DNA of 17,303 nt from Candidatus Zixiibacteriota bacterium (GTDB lineage: Bacteria; Zixibacteria; MSB-5A5; GN15; PGXB01), in assembly GCA_030642025.1 (NCBI GenBank), contig DAOWOO010000002.1, forward strand, positions 1-17,303, read 5' to 3'. Within the stretch, counting starts at the first letter, position 1, and every line of letters starts with the position of its first letter. The notes below the pieces were generated by a model that was given only the letters and a program-made list of their open reading frames with translations, was not told the origin of the DNA and did no database searches. The position numbers and the translations under genes were made by a program. Shown in pieces: positions 5,917 to 13,841 of the stretch.

Positions 5917-8835
5917 ATGCTGAGTCAAGTAATTGCCATAGTATATATCGGGTTGGTCATGGGGCTGGCCGGCTTCCTTACATATCGCCTGAAAATCTTC
6001 CAGACGCGTGAAGCCGCTGGCCGCGGCTTCATATACACCGGGCTTAGTTTTGTCCTGTTGTCAGCGGTTATGCATTTTGTTCAAACCTTTTCCGGGTACG
6101 CGTCGTGGTTTTTGTCCGGCGTATATCCATATATAGACCTCGCCATCTTTGCCTCGCTGACCATTGGGATAATTCTGTTTATTGTCGGCCTGGTACTCTA
6201 TTACAGCTATTGGGGCGATCGTGATATTGAGGTCTCCAATCACCTGGAGAAATTGAAACTCCTGGACACTCTTCAGCAGGAAAGCCGTTATCCCTACCCA
6301 ATGATGGAGCTTCTGGACCGAATCCTTAAGGGTTTACTCAATGGTCTCGATGAAGAAGCCGGGGCGATATTTCTGTTTAATCGGGTCAAGCATACGTTTG
6401 TGCTGGCCACCTCGGTCGGTTTGAAAAAGGAGGAGGTCGCTCTTCTGGAATATTACCCGTATGGGCATAATATTATCAGCCAGGCGATTGAGAACGAGAT
6501 GCCGATGACTACGGCCGATTTCCGAAGCCTGGGCGGCAAGGCGCAATTGGCGGCATCGAATTACCACTCCATACTGGTGGCTCCGCTAAAATCAGGAAGA
6601 AACAAGCTGGGCGCGATTCTGTTCTTTTCCCGAGAGGAAAGGCGCTATTCACGGGAGTATATATCCGTTGTTACGCCGATTGCCGAATGGCTGGCTGAGA
6701 AAATCGAGGTTTCCCGACTTTCCCGCGAATTGAAACGTAAGGAACGAGAACTGGAAACTCGCCGGGATCTGTGGCAGGATTTCTTCCGCAAGTTGAACCG
6801 GGTTCTGGAGAGGACTGATGGAACCCCCACTCCCACGGCTTTTGCCGAGCGATGTATTGGATTGGCCGGTTCCGATGAGGTCTGGCTTCTCGGTCTGGTC
6901 AGCGGGAAACTTACCATCTACGGTGGAACCAGGGGGGAGCCCGATTTCTCGGATAATTTCCGGACTGCCCTGATAAACGCAATACACAAGGGGAAAGCCG
7001 TAATTCTAAACCAGGAGGGAACCGATGATGACGGAAACAGCTTCATCGCGCGATCTTCGGTGTTTATTCCGGCCGATAATCGCGGCAATGCCATACTGTT
7101 TAGAAATGACGGCGGGCCGGTCCGCCTCACCGATGAAGAACTCAAACTGCTGGAAGCGGTCGGGGCGATGGCCGCGATGGTTATCGGAGGAGGTACCGCC
7201 CGGACTCTTAGCGATTCCCGAAACAGGGGATTTGAGGCTATAACGAAAATACTTTCGAAATCATTTTCATCCCGGCTAATAGAAGACGATGTCATCTCGT
7301 TCATGCCCGAATTGAAAAATATTCTGCCGTCCGATACTATCCAGCTTCTGTATCACCGGCGCAACGGATTTTTTGAGGCTGTCTGGTCAAATATCAATAA
7401 TGCGGAGTTGTCCGGTATCCGTTTGAATATCGGTGAGGGATCAACCGGGAAAACGGCCGTAATGCGATACCCCGAAGTTTATTATGACACCGTTTCGGTG
7501 AGCAAAAATCTCTCTCAATACGATGAGGAAAACAGGGGGATCATATATCGAATATTCGGTGACCGGGAGCGACCGTCATTTCAGGGCGACTATCCCATAA
7601 CTGCCGATAATCAGGTTGAATACATAATTACCGTTTTCGGGTTTAATGGTACACCGGAAGAAAAATCTGAACGCCACCGACTTTTGGCGGTTCTTATCGG
7701 GCTGTTTAATTTAAAGATAGAAATTGTCGGCGCCGAAAAGGTGAAGGGCTCCATTGATCGGGCGGCTTCACGGGCATTGTCGCCACAGATGGTCAATGAA
7801 TTGAACAATGAACTCTCGGCTGTCTCGGGTTACTGCCAACTGGCGCGCCGGGAAATGAACCTTCCCGGCAATGTAACCGCCTCGCTTGATGCCGCCCTGA
7901 AAACCACCGATCGGATTGCCGAAAAAATCCGTTCTCTGACTATTCCCGAGTTGGCGTTGAATAAAAAACCGGGAACCGATATAAATGAAGCGGTCAAGGC
8001 TTTCCTGGCGAGTAACAGTATTTCCGGTAATCTGTATATGATTGGCGGCCGGCCACTTGAAGTCAATCTTCTGTTGAATGATGTGTCTCCTGTCAGTATT
8101 GACCGCGACGGCCTTATCAATTTTGTAAATGTCGCCTGCCGGTCTTTTACCGAAGGGGTCGGCGAAGATGAAATTGTAACAATCACCACCTATTCCGGGG
8201 ACGGGAATCTGTATATCGATATATCATGTCATCGGAAAAATTTCCCACCGGTTGAACGGGTATCCGGTTTTGGGCGATATCAACCCCCCGAAAAGGCCGA
8301 CGAGTCTATCGGTGCGACCGGCATCCTGAGGTTTCTGGCGGCTCATAACGGTCGGTTTGCTTATGACCGCCATTCGAAGATACCGTCGTATTACTCGTTT
8401 TGTTTTCCTCTATCCGGCGTTGACACCGATATTGCGGATACGGGAAAGACCGATGCTAGCAAATCCCTGACTATCCTGGCCATTGACGATCAGGCGGTCA
8501 TTCTTGATCTTCTGACCGCCATGTGCCAGTCAATGGGCAATAAAATTCTATCTACGCGCAAGGCCGTGGAAGGACTCCGATTGTTTGATTTGCATAATCC
8601 GGATATCGTTATAGTAGATTTGGCCCTGCCGGAGATTTCAGGGCTGGAGCTTTCGGCTCAGATTCACGCGAAATCGCCGGATACGCCAATAATCATGATA
8701 ACCGGCTGGGGTGTTCGGGTTGAGGAATCCCGATTGAATAAGGCCGGGGTGGATTTTCTTCTTCACAAACCCTTCAGATTGGAACAACTCTCAGATATTA
8801 TCTCACGGGCACAGGATTCTCTTATTCGCGGTTAG
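5917..8835 (+). CDS. Membrane-bound GAF sensor with degenerate histidine-kinase core and C-terminal receiver domain
   Basis: A 972-residue signalling protein. Three predicted membrane helices (about 4-23, 37-57, 74-98) precede a GAF domain (about 125-265) and two weaker GAF-like regions (about 300-428 and 440-610). A dimerisation hairpin follows (about 612-680), then an ATPase-like region (about 685-840) and a receiver domain (853-972). In the hairpin the usual H-E-x-N-N reads N627-E-L-N-N, so the phospho-accepting His is missing. The ATPase N-box reads N735-F-V-N738-V739-A740, with Val where the magnesium-binding Asn is expected, and no DxGxG motif is seen. The receiver looks functional: D857/D858, phospho-acceptor D901, T929 and K951. 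Inference: a pseudokinase that senses via the GAF regions and signals through the receiver or through a partner, plausibly the HDOD protein next door. The start lies three bases after the miaB stop with no clear ribosome binding site, which suggests translational coupling. The ligand is unknown. Confidence 0.85.
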   Translation: MLSQVIAIVYIGLVMGLAGFLTYRLKIFQTREAAGRGFIYTGLSFVLLSAVMHFVQTFSGYASWFLSGVYPYIDLAIFASLTIGIILFIVGLVLYYSYWGDRDIEVSNHLEKLKLLDTLQQESRYPYPMMELLDRILKGLLNGLDEEAGAIFLFNRVKHTFVLATSVGLKKEEVALLEYYPYGHNIISQAIENEMPMTTADFRSLGGKAQLAASNYHSILVAPLKSGRNKLGAILFFSREERRYSREYISVVTPIAEWLAEKIEVSRLSRELKRKERELETRRDLWQDFFRKLNRVLERTDGTPTPTAFAERCIGLAGSDEVWLLGLVSGKLTIYGGTRGEPDFSDNFRTALINAIHKGKAVILNQEGTDDDGNSFIARSSVFIPADNRGNAILFRNDGGPVRLTDEELKLLEAVGAMAAMVIGGGTARTLSDSRNRGFEAITKILSKSFSSRLIEDDVISFMPELKNILPSDTIQLLYHRRNGFFEAVWSNINNAELSGIRLNIGEGSTGKTAVMRYPEVYYDTVSVSKNLSQYDEENRGIIYRIFGDRERPSFQGDYPITADNQVEYIITVFGFNGTPEEKSERHRLLAVLIGLFNLKIEIVGAEKVKGSIDRAASRALSPQMVNELNNELSAVSGYCQLARREMNLPGNVTASLDAALKTTDRIAEKIRSLTIPELALNKKPGTDINEAVKAFLASNSISGNLYMIGGRPLEVNLLLNDVSPVSIDRDGLINFVNVACRSFTEGVGEDEIVTITTYSGDGNLYIDISCHRKNFPPVERVSGFGRYQPPEKADESIGATGILRFLAAHNGRFAYDRHSKIPSYYSFCFPLSGVDTDIADTGKTDASKSLTILAIDDQAVILDLLTAMCQSMGNKILSTRKAVEGLRLFDLHNPDIVIVDLALPEISGLELSAQIHAKSPDTPIIMITGWGVRVEESRLNKAGVDFLLHKPFRLEQLSDIISRAQDSLIRG

Positions 8836-8876
8836 TTATTGGTTTAGGTTTTGTCGTATTTGCCGATGCAGAGAAC

Positions 8877-10193
8877 ATGCCATCGACAATCATGAAAACG
8901 CCAGCCAAGGCCGATGATATTAAGGCTCAAATTGTCAAAAACAGCGACCTTCTGGCCATGCCGGGGGCGGTCAGTGAAATCCTCGATTCTATAAGCAGGG
9001 ATGATATCAGCATTGAATCGCTTTCCAAAACAATCAGTCAGGATCCGGCCTTGACCGGGCGGCTTTTAAGGATAACCAATTCACCATATTACGGTCTCAG
9101 TCACCGCGTTAATAGTATTCAGCATGCAGTAATGGTAATGGGAATGACCACTGTTAAATGCCTGACGCTTTCAGCGGCGCTGTTTTCACCAAAGATACTG
9201 CCTGGAGATTTTGGAATCGGCATGCGGGCGCTCTATGGCAATTTCCTTGCGGTCGCGACCACCTGCCGTAAGCTGGCGGTGGCCTGTAAATACGAAGCGC
9301 CCGAGGATGCTTTTACCTGCGGGCTGCTTTTGCATATCGGATTGCTTTATTTTCTTGAGCATTATCCGGAAAAGTATGGGGAAATTATCAAAACTGCTCG
9401 TAGAATGGGTTCGGTAGTTGACGCCGAGAAAATGGTCCTGGGTATTTCACATTGTGAAGTGGGCTATCTAATGGTCCAAAAATGGGGATTGCCGGAGAAT
9501 ATCGCCCTGGCTATCCGCAATCATGATTCCACGGGCAACAAGTCCGGGCGGACTCTCGATGATATTACGCGGCTGGCGATTGTCCTGAACCATGACGTGG
9601 TGCTGGAATCCAGCCAGCAAATCGAGGAAAAGATATCAAGAATCAGTGCCGTTTCCGGAAGGCTGGGAATATCAGAAGAAGACCTTGTTGAGATTAGTTC
9701 CACAATTCTGAAAGATACGATTGAGTTTGCCGAGCTGATCGAAGTCGAGGTTGAGGACTACGAGGCCATATTGACTCGCGCCAACAAGGAGATTTTCAGC
9801 ACCTACCTGTCGCTTCATCGGCTCTTCAAGGAACGCCAGGAACTTACCCGGCGTATCTTAAATGAAGAACGGGCCAAGGGCATTCTGGAGGCCAAACAGA
9901 TTGCCACTTCCACACTGGCTCATTACATTAATAATGCGTCGATGGAGATTTCCGGCCATTCTCAGATTCTACGCATGGCACTCGATAGCAAAACTCCCGA
10001 GGAAATTTGCGCCACTCTTCCTAAGGAACTGGATGTTATCGACAAAGCTATCCAGAAAACGGTGGCTGTCATGGAGGAAATATCCGAGTTGAATATACTC
10101 GATGAAATGGAATTCTTTGAGAAATCAAAAATACTCAACATCGACGATAAAATAAAAGAACGAATTGCCAACCTGGGCAATGCCCTCAGGTAA
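8877..10193 (+). CDS. HDOD-domain signalling protein with C-terminal kinase-type dimerisation hairpin
   Basis: Residues about 20-220 form an HDOD domain, with the signature DPALTGRLLRITNSPYYGL and a region LLLHIGLLYF. There H153 is followed by Ile, so the catalytic HD pair of true HD phosphohydrolases is missing, as is usual for HDOD. HDOD domains act as protein-interaction modules in signalling. A helical linker (about 280-340) leads to a hairpin resembling a histidine-kinase DHp domain: A348-H349-Y-I-N-N-A, then GHSQIL, and a second helix ending MEEISEL. No ATPase domain follows, and the Glu normally next to the phospho-accepting His is Tyr (Y350). The gene lies 41 bases after the sensor, on the same strand with no terminator between them. 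Inference: an output or partner protein of that sensor. The start at ATG 8877 has only a weak ribosome binding site (GCAGAGA), and an ATG at 8892 is an alternative. Confidence 0.85.
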   Translation: MPSTIMKTPAKADDIKAQIVKNSDLLAMPGAVSEILDSISRDDISIESLSKTISQDPALTGRLLRITNSPYYGLSHRVNSIQHAVMVMGMTTVKCLTLSAALFSPKILPGDFGIGMRALYGNFLAVATTCRKLAVACKYEAPEDAFTCGLLLHIGLLYFLEHYPEKYGEIIKTARRMGSVVDAEKMVLGISHCEVGYLMVQKWGLPENIALAIRNHDSTGNKSGRTLDDITRLAIVLNHDVVLESSQQIEEKISRISAVSGRLGISEEDLVEISSTILKDTIEFAELIEVEVEDYEAILTRANKEIFSTYLSLHRLFKERQELTRRILNEERAKGILEAKQIATSTLAHYINNASMEISGHSQILRMALDSKTPEEICATLPKELDVIDKAIQKTVAVMEEISELNILDEMEFFEKSKILNIDDKIKERIANLGNALR

Positions 10194-10229
10194 TCCGCCT
10201 TTTTTCGATATTCACGCCAATAAAAAACC

Positions 10230-10258
10230 TTGTATCAACTGTAATCTGTACATATTCT
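10230..10258 (+). promoter_or_regulatory. Candidate promoter for the leucyl aminopeptidase gene
   Basis: TTGTAT (10230-10235), 17 bases, TATTCT (10253-10258). The match is modest (three and four of six), but spacing and distance (40 bases to the ATG) are right. The Bacteroidota-type TAnnTTTG element is not found here. Confidence 0.3.
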
Positions 10259-10285
10259 CCCGTATATATGAATCGTACCAATACT

Positions 10286-10293
10286 AAGGGAGG
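10286..10293 (+). promoter_or_regulatory. Ribosome binding site that decides the aminopeptidase start
   Basis: AAGGGAGG lies four bases before ATG 10298 and inside the coding sequence that would result from the earlier in-frame ATG at 10268. Its position argues that translation starts at 10298. Confidence 0.75.
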
Positions 10294-10297
10294 ATTT

Positions 10298-11785
10298 ATG
10301 AGATTCCTTGCCGGCAAAGCCGATATACAAAATATTAATGATTCAAGTCTTGTGCTTTTCTGTGTCGAGGGGAACCCCGGCCGCAATCGCGTGCTCAAAG
10401 AGATTGACCGGAATTTGGGCGGCACCATCAGGGCGGTTTACGATTCCAATGAGTTTGCCGGACAACTCAATCAGACTGTAGTTATTCATACCTCGGGGCG
10501 GGCGGCGTTCGGAAGATTGATTCTGGCCGGATTGGGGCCGAAAAAGGCACTGAAGCCGGACTGTTACCGCCAGGCGGCCGGAACGATGGCGCGTCTTGGG
10601 GCAGTAAGGAGATCATCTTCACTGGGAATATATTTCGGTGAAAACGAAAGCGCCGAATACGCAAAAGCGATCGTGGAGGGATTCATACTGGGACGTTATT
10701 GTCTGGATGACTATAAATCGGAAAAGAAGCATGATGATATTACCGATACCGTAACTTTTTACAGCCCGAATAAAGCCCATGTTGTACGTCTGGAAAAGGG
10801 TATAAAATCGGGCGAGATTATCGGCGGCGGCGCCTCACTTACCCGCACTCTTTCGGCTATGCCCGGCAATGATCTGACCCCCCGGAAATTCGTATCAAGA
10901 GCGCAGAAACTGGCCCAAAAGTACAATTTTCAATGTAAGGCTCTTGATGAAAAACATATCCGCGCTGAACGGATGAACGCCTATCTCGGGGTTGCCCGGG
11001 GTTCAGCCGAACCGCCGCGTTTTTTAATTCTTGAATACCGCGGTGGAAGAGCCAAGGCCAAACCGATCGTGCTGATTGGCAAAGGCATCACCTTCGATTC
11101 GGGCGGTATCTCACTGAAACCGGGCCTTGATATGCAGGAGATGAAATCCGATATGACCGGAGGGGCGATTGTCCTGGCGGCAATTATGACGGCGACGCGC
11201 CTTGGTCTTAAACAGAATATCATCGGACTGGTTCCCCTGGCTGAAAATCTACCATCGGGAAATGCACTCAAGCCGGGAGATATTATCACCTCGCGCAAAG
11301 GGAAAACGATTGAGATTATCAACACCGATGCTGAGGGACGATTGATTCTTATCGATGCGCTTGACTATGCCAACGAATTCAATCCTCAGGCAGTTATTGA
11401 TATATGCACTTTAACCGGCGGCGCTATGTACATTCTCGGGTACTGGGGGGCGCTTCTGATGGGCAACAATGACAGGCTGAAAGATCTTATTCGTTCGGCC
11501 TCCGAGGCCAGCGCCGAGAATGTCTGGGAACTTCCGATATGGGACGGTCAGCGCAAGTGGATAAAATCGGATATTGCCGATTTGAAAAACTCGGGCGGCA
11601 AACCGGCGACGTCGATAACGGCGGCCGCTTTTCTGGAAGCCTGTATAGGTGATTGGCCGTGGGCGCATATTGATATCGCCTCGGTTGATATCGAAAAATA
11701 CGGACAGCCGTACGTTCCCAAAGGGCATACCGGTTTCGGTTTCAGACTTATCATGGAACTTCTTTCAAACTGGAAAAAGGCATAA
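10298..11785 (+). CDS. pepA: Leucyl aminopeptidase (cytosol aminopeptidase, M17 family)
   Basis: A 495-residue cytosolic exopeptidase that releases N-terminal residues from peptides and, in its family, works as a hexamer with two metal ions per subunit. The N-terminal domain covers about residues 1-165 and the catalytic domain about 170-495. All expected metal and active-site residues are visible: K262 and D267 in GKGITFDSGG, K274 (SLKPG), D285 (MKSDMTGG), and D344, E346 and R348 in the family signature NTDAEGRL (342-349). Length matches the family. The start at 10298 is chosen for its AAGGGAGG site. The gene lies 104 bases after the HDOD gene, has its own candidate promoter, and converges on the minus-strand propeller gene across a shared terminator. 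No signal peptide is present, so it works inside the cell, unlike the M1 enzyme upstream. The symbol is by family; pepA is the usual name for this type. Confidence 0.95.
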   Translation: MRFLAGKADIQNINDSSLVLFCVEGNPGRNRVLKEIDRNLGGTIRAVYDSNEFAGQLNQTVVIHTSGRAAFGRLILAGLGPKKALKPDCYRQAAGTMARLGAVRRSSSLGIYFGENESAEYAKAIVEGFILGRYCLDDYKSEKKHDDITDTVTFYSPNKAHVVRLEKGIKSGEIIGGGASLTRTLSAMPGNDLTPRKFVSRAQKLAQKYNFQCKALDEKHIRAERMNAYLGVARGSAEPPRFLILEYRGGRAKAKPIVLIGKGITFDSGGISLKPGLDMQEMKSDMTGGAIVLAAIMTATRLGLKQNIIGLVPLAENLPSGNALKPGDIITSRKGKTIEIINTDAEGRLILIDALDYANEFNPQAVIDICTLTGGAMYILGYWGALLMGNNDRLKDLIRSASEASAENVWELPIWDGQRKWIKSDIADLKNSGGKPATSITAAAFLEACIGDWPWAHIDIASVDIEKYGQPYVPKGHTGFGFRLIMELLSNWKKA

Positions 11786-11810
11786 AAAAACCCGCCGGAA
11801 TGGCGGGCTT
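11784..11810. terminator. Bidirectional terminator between convergent genes
   Basis: The stem CCCGCC (11791-11796) pairs with GGCGGG (11802-11807) around a 5-base loop. On the minus strand the A-run at 11784-11790 becomes a run of seven T residues, a strong terminator for the propeller gene ending at 11833. On the plus strand the tail is only CTTT, so it should be weaker for the aminopeptidase gene, whose stop codon ends at 11785. Confidence 0.85.
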
Positions 11811-11832
11811 TCGTATTCGTGTCGTTTTAAAC

Positions 11833-12840
11833 TTATTTGTTTTTTGACCAGGCCGGAGCACTGTTAAGACCCGGACCGACAATCTGCTTGAGACTATTGC
11901 CGGTTATGTCAATAATCCAAATCGCTCCGTCGGATGTGGCAAAGGTCAGCCATTTTGAATCCGGAGACCATGACAACGGGTAAGTCTGCAGGTTCAATCC
12001 GACAGTCGGCTTGTAAATCAGATAAGTTTCCGACATATCCGGATTCGTGATAAAGATCGCCTGATCGGATATATCCTTGGTTAAATAGGCAATCCAGTTT
12101 CCATCCGGAGACCAGGCCGGTGCGTATCCTCTGGGGATCGCCTTGATTTTTTGACGTTTCTCATCATCGGACATGCCTTCGGTATCGATAGGAGAGATAT
12201 AAACGCCTACCGGGTTGAATTTCTTGACCAGTACATAGGCATAATAGCTATTGGGACCGTAAGTCGGCATCAGTTCGAAGGCTTCACTCCCTTCGGGATA
12301 ATCACCGTGGGTTGAAATCCTGACGCCAAGGCTGTCAATCTGGGTTGTCCGATAATCCGGGCCGGGTGAATCGACGATGTTGGAATTTATGTCCCTGGTT
12401 GTGATGATTCGACTTCCGTCAGCCGACCATTCCGGGAAGCGGCTTCCCATGTCGAAAGTTATTCTTCTCCAGAAACTGTTATTGGTCGAAGCTGAGTCGA
12501 GATACCCAATAAAAACATCATAGAGTTTGCGGAATCCGCCCATATTGTCAGGGCTCTGGTAATTAAGCTGGCCCTTGCGCACAAAGGCAACTCTTTTGCC
12601 ATCGGGAGCCCACGACAGTTTTCCGTCGGCATTGCCGGCGGAAACAAGTTGCTGCTGGTTGCGGCCGTCCCAATCCATGACCCACAGGTTTTTATCACGG
12701 ATAAATGCTATTTTGCCGAGAGGGACGCCGATTTTGCCGGCCTTTTCACCCGGGAGCCTGGTCTGTTTGACCGATTGAGCCCACGGCGCTGCCGTGATCA
12801 GGAGGATTAATGCCAATACAAATGATAGGATTTTTTTCAA
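11833..12840 (-). CDS. Secreted PD40/WD40-like beta-propeller protein (TolB-like repeats)
   Basis: A 335-residue protein with a signal peptide (MKKILSFVLALILL, likely cleaved after APWA near residue 22). It has at least four propeller repeats of the PD40 type: LSWAPDGKRVAF, PEWSADGSRIIT, PAWSPDGNWIAY and LSWSPDSKWLTF, with a final PAWSKNK at the C-terminus. Such repeats form six- or seven-bladed propellers in TolB and related periplasmic proteins. It is shorter than TolB (about 430 residues) and no TolB N-terminal domain is visible, so the name TolB is not justified. Inference: a periplasmic or extracellular binding protein. The start is a TTG: an in-frame stop lies ten codons upstream with no ATG between, and the TTG begins the signal peptide directly. 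A candidate promoter lies about 40 bases upstream, and a strong terminator follows the stop. Confidence 0.85.
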   Translation of the reverse strand: MKKILSFVLALILLITAAPWAQSVKQTRLPGEKAGKIGVPLGKIAFIRDKNLWVMDWDGRNQQQLVSAGNADGKLSWAPDGKRVAFVRKGQLNYQSPDNMGGFRKLYDVFIGYLDSASTNNSFWRRITFDMGSRFPEWSADGSRIITTRDINSNIVDSPGPDYRTTQIDSLGVRISTHGDYPEGSEAFELMPTYGPNSYYAYVLVKKFNPVGVYISPIDTEGMSDDEKRQKIKAIPRGYAPAWSPDGNWIAYLTKDISDQAIFITNPDMSETYLIYKPTVGLNLQTYPLSWSPDSKWLTFATSDGAIWIIDITGNSLKQIVGPGLNSAPAWSKNK

Positions 12841-12878
12841 AGCGCTTTCCCGTTTTCCAATAGGTTAATTATCAACTG

Positions 12879-12905
12879 GGGCAAAGATATACAAAATCCT
12901 TGCCC
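12879..12905 (-). repeat. Inverted repeat overlapping the propeller-gene promoter
   Basis: On the minus strand GGGCAAGGA (12905-12897) pairs with TCTTTGCCC (12887-12879) with one G-T wobble, around a 9-base loop. It has no T-run, so it is not a classic terminator of the gene ending at 12919. It covers the promoter spacer and -10/-7 element, as an operator would. Confidence 0.5.
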
Positions 12906-12911
12906 TGTCAA
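12882..12911 (-). promoter_or_regulatory. Candidate Bacteroidota-type promoter for the propeller gene
   Basis: On the minus strand TTGACA (12911-12906), 16 bases, then TATCTTTG (12889-12882). The last element matches TAnnTTTG fully, and the distance from TTG to it is 19 bases, as described for Bacteroidota primary promoters. The start codon lies about 40 bases downstream. Confidence 0.55.
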
Positions 12912-12918
12912 CGGCGAA

Positions 12919-13749
12919 TTACCACTGGAAATACCTTTTAAGTTCAATCTTTCCGCGCGGCCCGGAAAAGTCAAGAGCCAGTTCCTTGCCGTTATCCGGA
13001 TAGGTCATATCCAGCTCACCACCTGCATTATTGTACGAATCAAAGTTATTAAAGTTCAGGAAAAAGTAGCTGGCATCGGCTGAAACCACAAGACCTATCA
13101 GGCCGGTCGGGTATTCAAGGCCGCCGTGAATCCAGAATCCCGGTGCGGTCGCCTTCAGAGGCTCGGAATCGTCATCGCCATCTTCCCACAGTTTCCAGCG
13201 GGCTATATATAATCCACCGCCGCCGCCGACTTTGACCGCCAGTCCGGGGAGATTTCCCGACTGATCGGGGGCATTTAACAGGAAGTAGTCAAAACCGGTA
13301 TTGAAGCCTAAAACGCTGACATCTGATTTGGCGGTATATTCGTCGCTGAAATTGAATGTCCCGATAGTCATATTCATGTCAACATCGACATTGTCGCCCA
13401 TAGTCATCCAGTAATCGAAACCGACTTTGAAGAGCGCACTTTTGGCAATCATCATTCCGAAATTTAGACCGAGTTCCTTTGAACGCCAGATTCCTACATC
13501 GGGGTCGACGGTACCGCCAATAGTGGTAATATCAGTGCTGGCCGAGAAATTGAATGTTTTGTACCCGATATCATCTTTAAGTTTACCGTATTTGAAATAT
13601 CCGGAAATAAAGCCCACTTTGCTTTTATGCTTTTTTTCGACCTTTTGCAGATATTTGGCGACGATTTCTTCTTCAGTCTGGGCAAAGGTCGGGGCAACGG
13701 CTGTCAGCAGGAAAATAACTGCCACCAGGGGTAAAATCCTCTTGAACAT
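12919..13749 (-). CDS. Predicted outer-membrane beta-barrel protein, family not recognised
   Basis: A 276-residue protein with a clear signal peptide (MFKRILPLVAVIFLL, cleavage likely after PTFA at residue 23). A short charged helix (EEEIVAKYLQKVEKKHK) follows. The rest is rich in alternating polar and hydrophobic residues, Gly and aromatic residues, typical of transmembrane beta-strands, for example GFISGYFKYG, LGLNFGMMIA and VVSADASYFFLNF. The chain ends RYFQW, and a C-terminal aromatic residue is the usual assembly signal of outer-membrane barrels. An acidic loop (EDGDDDSE) could face outward. Start ATG 13749 has a strong AGGAGG site at 13759-13754. I do not recognise the family, and no function is claimed beyond likely outer-membrane location. 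The propeller gene follows on the same strand after 78 bases, but a separate candidate promoter lies between them. Confidence 0.75.
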   Translation of the reverse strand: MFKRILPLVAVIFLLTAVAPTFAQTEEEIVAKYLQKVEKKHKSKVGFISGYFKYGKLKDDIGYKTFNFSASTDITTIGGTVDPDVGIWRSKELGLNFGMMIAKSALFKVGFDYWMTMGDNVDVDMNMTIGTFNFSDEYTAKSDVSVLGFNTGFDYFLLNAPDQSGNLPGLAVKVGGGGGLYIARWKLWEDGDDDSEPLKATAPGFWIHGGLEYPTGLIGLVVSADASYFFLNFNNFDSYNNAGGELDMTYPDNGKELALDFSGPRGKIELKRYFQW

Positions 13750-13781
13750 AGATCCTCCTGAATTGTTAGGATATTTTCTTC

Positions 13782-13799
13782 TTATTATCGTTATTATCG
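13782..13799 (-). repeat. Tandem 9-base repeat giving a duplicated -10-like element
   Basis: TTATTATCG occurs twice without a gap on the plus strand (13782-13790 and 13791-13799). On the minus strand each copy contains GATAAT, a five-of-six match to a -10 element, upstream of the outer-membrane protein gene. Confidence 0.6.
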
Positions 13800-13821
13800 G
13801 AAAGTACCCGGTAATTCTTAA
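13793..13821 (-). promoter_or_regulatory. Candidate promoter for the outer-membrane protein gene
   Basis: On the minus strand TTAAGA (13821-13816), 17 bases, GATAAT (13798-13793). The start codon at 13749 lies about 44 bases downstream. The -35 match is weak (four of six). Confidence 0.35.
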
Positions 13822-13841
13822 TGAAATTGCTATTTCGTGGG

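Noticed and set aside
10172..10205. Possible terminator after the HDOD gene (GGGC-AAT-GCCC and a run of six T)
   Set aside because: The loop would be only three bases, the outer stem is imperfect, and the T-run starts about ten bases after the stem, so it does not fit an intrinsic terminator.
10268..10297. Earlier ATG as start of the leucyl aminopeptidase
   Set aside because: The strong ribosome binding site AAGGGAGG lies downstream of this ATG and directly before the ATG at 10298, and no comparable site precedes 10268.
11833..12840. Naming the propeller protein TolB
   Set aside because: It has PD40 repeats, but the N-terminal TolB domain and usual length are missing, and no tol-pal neighbours are present in the window.
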